A stretch of DNA of 17,394 bases from Candidatus Hydrogenedens sp. Lineage in GTDB: Bacteria > Hydrogenedentota > Hydrogenedentia > Hydrogenedentales > Hydrogenedentaceae. The translations under genes were made by a program, and so were the position numbers. This document shows positions 14,835 through 17,394 of the stretch, one piece after another. Each line of letters opens with the position of its first letter. Positions within the stretch are counted from its first letter, which is position 1. The notes beneath the pieces were generated by a model that saw only the letters and a list, made by a program, of their open reading frames with translations, did not search any database and had not been told where the DNA came from. The stretch lies in the NCBI GenBank assembly GCA_035378955.1, contig DAOSUS010000063.1, positions 1 through 17,394 of the forward strand. The letters are read 5' to 3'.

Positions 14835-16154
14835 ATGAACCTATTGTTTATTCTTTTATGCCTAGGTATATATACAGGATATGAACCTATATGGGAGTCA
14901 TTAGACCAGAGACCTAATCCGCAATGGTTTGAAGATGCAAAGTTTGGCATTTTTATTCATTGGGGAGTATACTCTGTGCCCTCATGGGGACCCAAAGACC
15001 AATATGCGGAGTGGTATTGGTATTACATGGAGGATAAAAATAGCGAGACATGGAAATTTCATAAAGAAAAGTATGGTGAAAAATTTAAATATCAGGACTT
15101 TGCTCCTATGTTTAAGGCAGAATTGTTCGACCCGGACCAATGGGCGGATATATTGAAACGGTCGGGGGCAAAGTATGTGGTGCTTACTTCAAAACATGTA
15201 GAGGGTTTCTGTCTCTGGCCTGCACCGCATAGTTGGAATTGGAATTCTGTGGATGTAGGACCCCATCGAGACTTAGCAGGTGATTTGATAACCGCAGTAA
15301 GGAAAGTGGGGTTGAAAATGGGGTTTTATTACTGCATGTATGAATGGTTTAATCCACTATATAATACAGATGTTAATAAATATGTAGATGAATATATGCT
15401 ACCGCAGATGAAGGACTTGATTATCCGTTACAAACCGGATGTGTTCTGGCCTGATGGTGAATGGGACCATCCAAGTTCGGTATGGCGTAGTACGGAGTTC
15501 CTGAGCTGGTTATTTAATGAATCGCCTGCACCAAAGGATATTGCCATAAACGACCGTTGGGGTAAGGAATGTCGGAATATTCATGGTGGTTTTGCCACGC
15601 CCGAATATGGAAATATCCCTGAAGGACATTTGATTAAACAGGGTAGGTTTGAAGAGTGTCAGGGTATGGGCAAATCATTTGGTTTAAATAGAAATGAAGA
15701 TACGGATTGCTATCGTAGCACAACGGAGTTGCTTCACCTGCTAATAGACAATGTGTCGCGAGGAGGCAATCTCTTATTAGATATAGGTCCTTCTGCAGAT
15801 GGACGAATTCCGGAGATAATGCAGGAACGATTATTGGAGATGGGTAAATGGTTAGAAGTTAATGGTGATGCCATCTATGGAACGGATGTGTGGAAAGATG
15901 CTCCCAAAATAGAAGATTTTCGTTTTACTCGTAAAGGGAATACTATTTATGCCATTGCTCTGAAATGGCCCTCTGAAAAATGGTCAATTCCTAAATCCAA
16001 TGAATTTCAAACAATACCTCATGTTACTTTGTTAGGCACTGATATAGTAATCCCTGTTGAGAATGGTAATGATATGTGGATAATGACAACTCCATATGTT
16101 TCGCCTGCACAAATTCTCTGCCAGCACGCCTGGGTTTTCAAATTTACATTTTAA
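14835..16154 (+). CDS. Secreted alpha-L-fucosidase, GH29, animal FUCA-like subgroup
   Basis: 439 residues from ATG 14835 (GAAGGGA seven bases upstream); the TTG eight codons earlier lacks a site. A hydrophobic N-terminal segment (about 2-15) suggests export. GH29 retaining enzymes remove alpha-L-fucose from glycans. FGIFIHWGVYSVPSW (37-51) is the canonical barrel entry and H42 a fucose contact. FWPDGEWD (204-211) carries nucleophile D207. SWNWNSVDVGPHRDL (133-147), EWFNPLY (170-176) and INDRWG (238-243) resemble human FUCA1/FUCA2 more than typical bacterial GH29. The usual KHHDGF or KHHEGF reads KHVEGF (120-125), losing the second histidine. FEEC (272-275) aligns with the animal WEMC; the acid/base is not assigned by me. 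The C-terminal beta domain starts near 355. Gene stands alone. Confidence 0.92.
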   Translation: MNLLFILLCLGIYTGYEPIWESLDQRPNPQWFEDAKFGIFIHWGVYSVPSWGPKDQYAEWYWYYMEDKNSETWKFHKEKYGEKFKYQDFAPMFKAELFDPDQWADILKRSGAKYVVLTSKHVEGFCLWPAPHSWNWNSVDVGPHRDLAGDLITAVRKVGLKMGFYYCMYEWFNPLYNTDVNKYVDEYMLPQMKDLIIRYKPDVFWPDGEWDHPSSVWRSTEFLSWLFNESPAPKDIAINDRWGKECRNIHGGFATPEYGNIPEGHLIKQGRFEECQGMGKSFGLNRNEDTDCYRSTTELLHLLIDNVSRGGNLLLDIGPSADGRIPEIMQERLLEMGKWLEVNGDAIYGTDVWKDAPKIEDFRFTRKGNTIYAIALKWPSEKWSIPKSNEFQTIPHVTLLGTDIVIPVENGNDMWIMTTPYVSPAQILCQHAWVFKFTF

Positions 16155-16307
16155 ATCTTTCCCCCATTCAGTGAAACACTAAATATTGCGTATCCATCTA
16201 CAAATATCACAGGATTTTTGTTTGTAGGTTTCTAATCACAAATTATTACGAATGAAAAAGATTTTTACTTTAGAGAATGTAATACAGCAAAAGATTTCTT
16301 TCTTTTG

Positions 16308-17394
16308 TTATTTCAGTTTGGCAATTCCTTTTTGGGCGATGTCTTTGCGGTAGTGCATACCTTCAAAGTGGATTTTTTGAATAGCATTGTAAACACGCTG
16401 AACAGCGGATATAAGGTCTTTGTCCCAACCCGTAACATTGATTACACGACCGCCGTTTGTGTATAGTTTTCCATCTTGTTCTGCCGTACCTGCGTGAAAT
16501 ACAACTATATTGGGGTCTTTTTCTGCTTCTGGAATACCTGTAATTTCTTTACCTTTTTCATAACTACCGGGATAGCCCTTACTTGTTAGAGCTACAGTAA
16601 CACAAGCATAGGGAGAATATTCAATAGAGTATTTATTTAGAGTTTCTTCGACAACAGCCCAGAAAAGAGGAACTATATCGGATTCCATGCGGGGTAGTAT
16701 TGCTTGAGTTTCCGGGTCACCGAATCGGACATTGAACTCAATTACATAGGGATTTTGTTTCGGGTCTATCATTAATCCGGCATATAAAATACCTTTGAAC
16801 GGGGTATTTTTGTTGGCCATCGTTTTGATAGTGGGTTTTAATATTCTTTTTAATATTTTACTTTCAACCTCTGTTGTAACCACAGGTGCTGGTGAATAGG
16901 CACCCATACCGCCTGTATTGGGACCTTTATCATCATCGAATACGGGTTTGTGGTCCTGACTGCTTGTAAGTGGGAGGACATGTTTCCCATCGGAGAAGGC
17001 AAGTATACTGGCTTCTTCCCCAGATAGGAATTGTTCGATAACTACTTTTTCGCCTGCAGAACCGAAAACTTTTTTGCTCATAGATAGTTCAATGGCTTGA
17101 AATGCGGTATCTTCATCGTGGGCTACAGTTACGCCTTTTCCTGCAGCAAGACCATCGGCTTTTATCACAACAGGCACACCATGAGCACGGACATATTCCT
17201 TTGCAGAATCTTCATCCGTAAAGATTGCATATTCCGCAGTTGGTATATTGGCTTTTCGCATTAATTCTTTTGCGAAAGATTTACTGGCTTCCAATTGGGC
17301 AGATTTTGCCGAGGGACCAAATACAGTGATATTTTCCGTTTCTAAGTAATCAGCAATCCCTAAAGCAAGAGGTTCTTCGGGACCGACAACAACC
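16308..17394 (-). CDS. purD: Phosphoribosylamine-glycine ligase (GAR synthetase), 5' end cut by window edge
   Basis: Joins glycine to phosphoribosylamine with ATP, the second step of de novo purine synthesis, in the cytoplasm. Reading the minus strand from the right edge gives 361 uninterrupted residues beginning VVVGPEEPLALG; the first ATG inside the window (17294) is internal, not the start. The family is about 420-430 residues, so about 60-65 N-terminal residues are missing. ATP-grasp signatures are clear: VIKADGLAAGKGV, then LTSSQDHKP with GPNTGGMGAYSP in the glycine and phosphate region, and EFNVRFGDPETQ carrying the magnesium-binding residues. The C-terminal domain ends normally at TAA. 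It converges with the fucosidase gene across 153 nt that hold no gene. Confidence 0.97.
   Translation of the reverse strand, partial: VVVGPEEPLALGIADYLETENITVFGPSAKSAQLEASKSFAKELMRKANIPTAEYAIFTDEDSAKEYVRAHGVPVVIKADGLAAGKGVTVAHDEDTAFQAIELSMSKKVFGSAGEKVVIEQFLSGEEASILAFSDGKHVLPLTSSQDHKPVFDDDKGPNTGGMGAYSPAPVVTTEVESKILKRILKPTIKTMANKNTPFKGILYAGLMIDPKQNPYVIEFNVRFGDPETQAILPRMESDIVPLFWAVVEETLNKYSIEYSPYACVTVALTSKGYPGSYEKGKEITGIPEAEKDPNIVVFHAGTAEQDGKLYTNGGRVINVTGWDKDLISAVQRVYNAIQKIHFEGMHYRKDIAQKGIAKLK

Noticed and set aside
16198..16227. Inverted repeat CTACAAA / TTTGTAG with 16-nt loop between the fucosidase and purD genes
   Set aside because: Short arms, long loop, AT-rich and no T-tract; probably chance.
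16288..16307. Hairpin CAAAAGA-6 nt-TCTTTTG just after the purD stop
   Set aside because: A 7-bp stem with two G-C pairs and no T-run on the purD strand; too weak to call an intrinsic terminator.
1..17394. CRISPR array, tRNA, rRNA, insertion sequence or phage genes
   Set aside because: No spaced repeats, cloverleaf-like sequence, transposase or structural phage gene was seen on either strand.

Overview
The window is AT-rich, densely packed bacterial chromosome carrying housekeeping and envelope genes. I see no phage, transposon, CRISPR array, tRNA or rRNA. Pyruvate:ferredoxin oxidoreductase (nifJ) points to an anaerobic or fermentative lifestyle. A GT9 (heptosyltransferase-type) glycosyltransferase, ClpS-ClpA and a sigma-54-type activator suggest a diderm, Gram-negative-like bacterium. 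The mix (GT9, radical SAM/SPASM, secreted Ig-like protein with a DDG..GD..AGDG motif, GH29 fucosidase) would suit an uncultured PVC- or Hydrogenedentota-like lineage. That placement is a guess; nothing here fixes the phylum.

Layout. (1) 1-1832, minus: N-terminal 610 codons of nifJ, cut by the window edge. (2) 2104-4224, minus: a two-gene operon, PlsC-type acyltransferase followed 12 nt later by a multi-spanning membrane M28 metallopeptidase. (3) 4419-6229, plus: two adjacent paralogous membrane-anchored proteins of unknown function, then a short-chain dehydrogenase, with gaps of 21 and 14 nt. (4) 6258-7070, minus: a membrane-anchored periplasmic-type cyclophilin. (5) 7220-10185, plus: secreted Ig-like protein, GT9 glycosyltransferase and radical SAM/SPASM enzyme, apparently one operon. 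(6) 10148-12802, minus: clpS then clpA, the N-degron adaptor and its unfoldase; the clpA 3' end overlaps the radical SAM gene tail-to-tail by 38 bp. (7) 12933-14687, plus: a nine-cysteine small protein and an NtrC-type response regulator 3 nt apart behind a perfect TTGACA -35. (8) 14835-16154, plus: a secreted animal-type GH29 alpha-L-fucosidase. (9) 16308-17394, minus: purD, missing its N terminus at the window edge.

Functionally, nifJ, purD and clpS/clpA are core metabolism and proteostasis. The other genes concern the envelope: lipid acylation, membrane proteolysis, surface glycosylation, periplasmic folding, glycan degradation, and several anchored or secreted proteins of unknown role. 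The least understood items are the paralog pair at 4419-5375, the M28 peptidase whose catalytic domain is split by membrane segments, the GT9/radical SAM operon, and the Cys-rich protein coupled to a kinase-less sigma-54 activator. No intergenic stretch exceeds 300 bases; the longest is 1833-2103. I found no clearly new multi-gene system.
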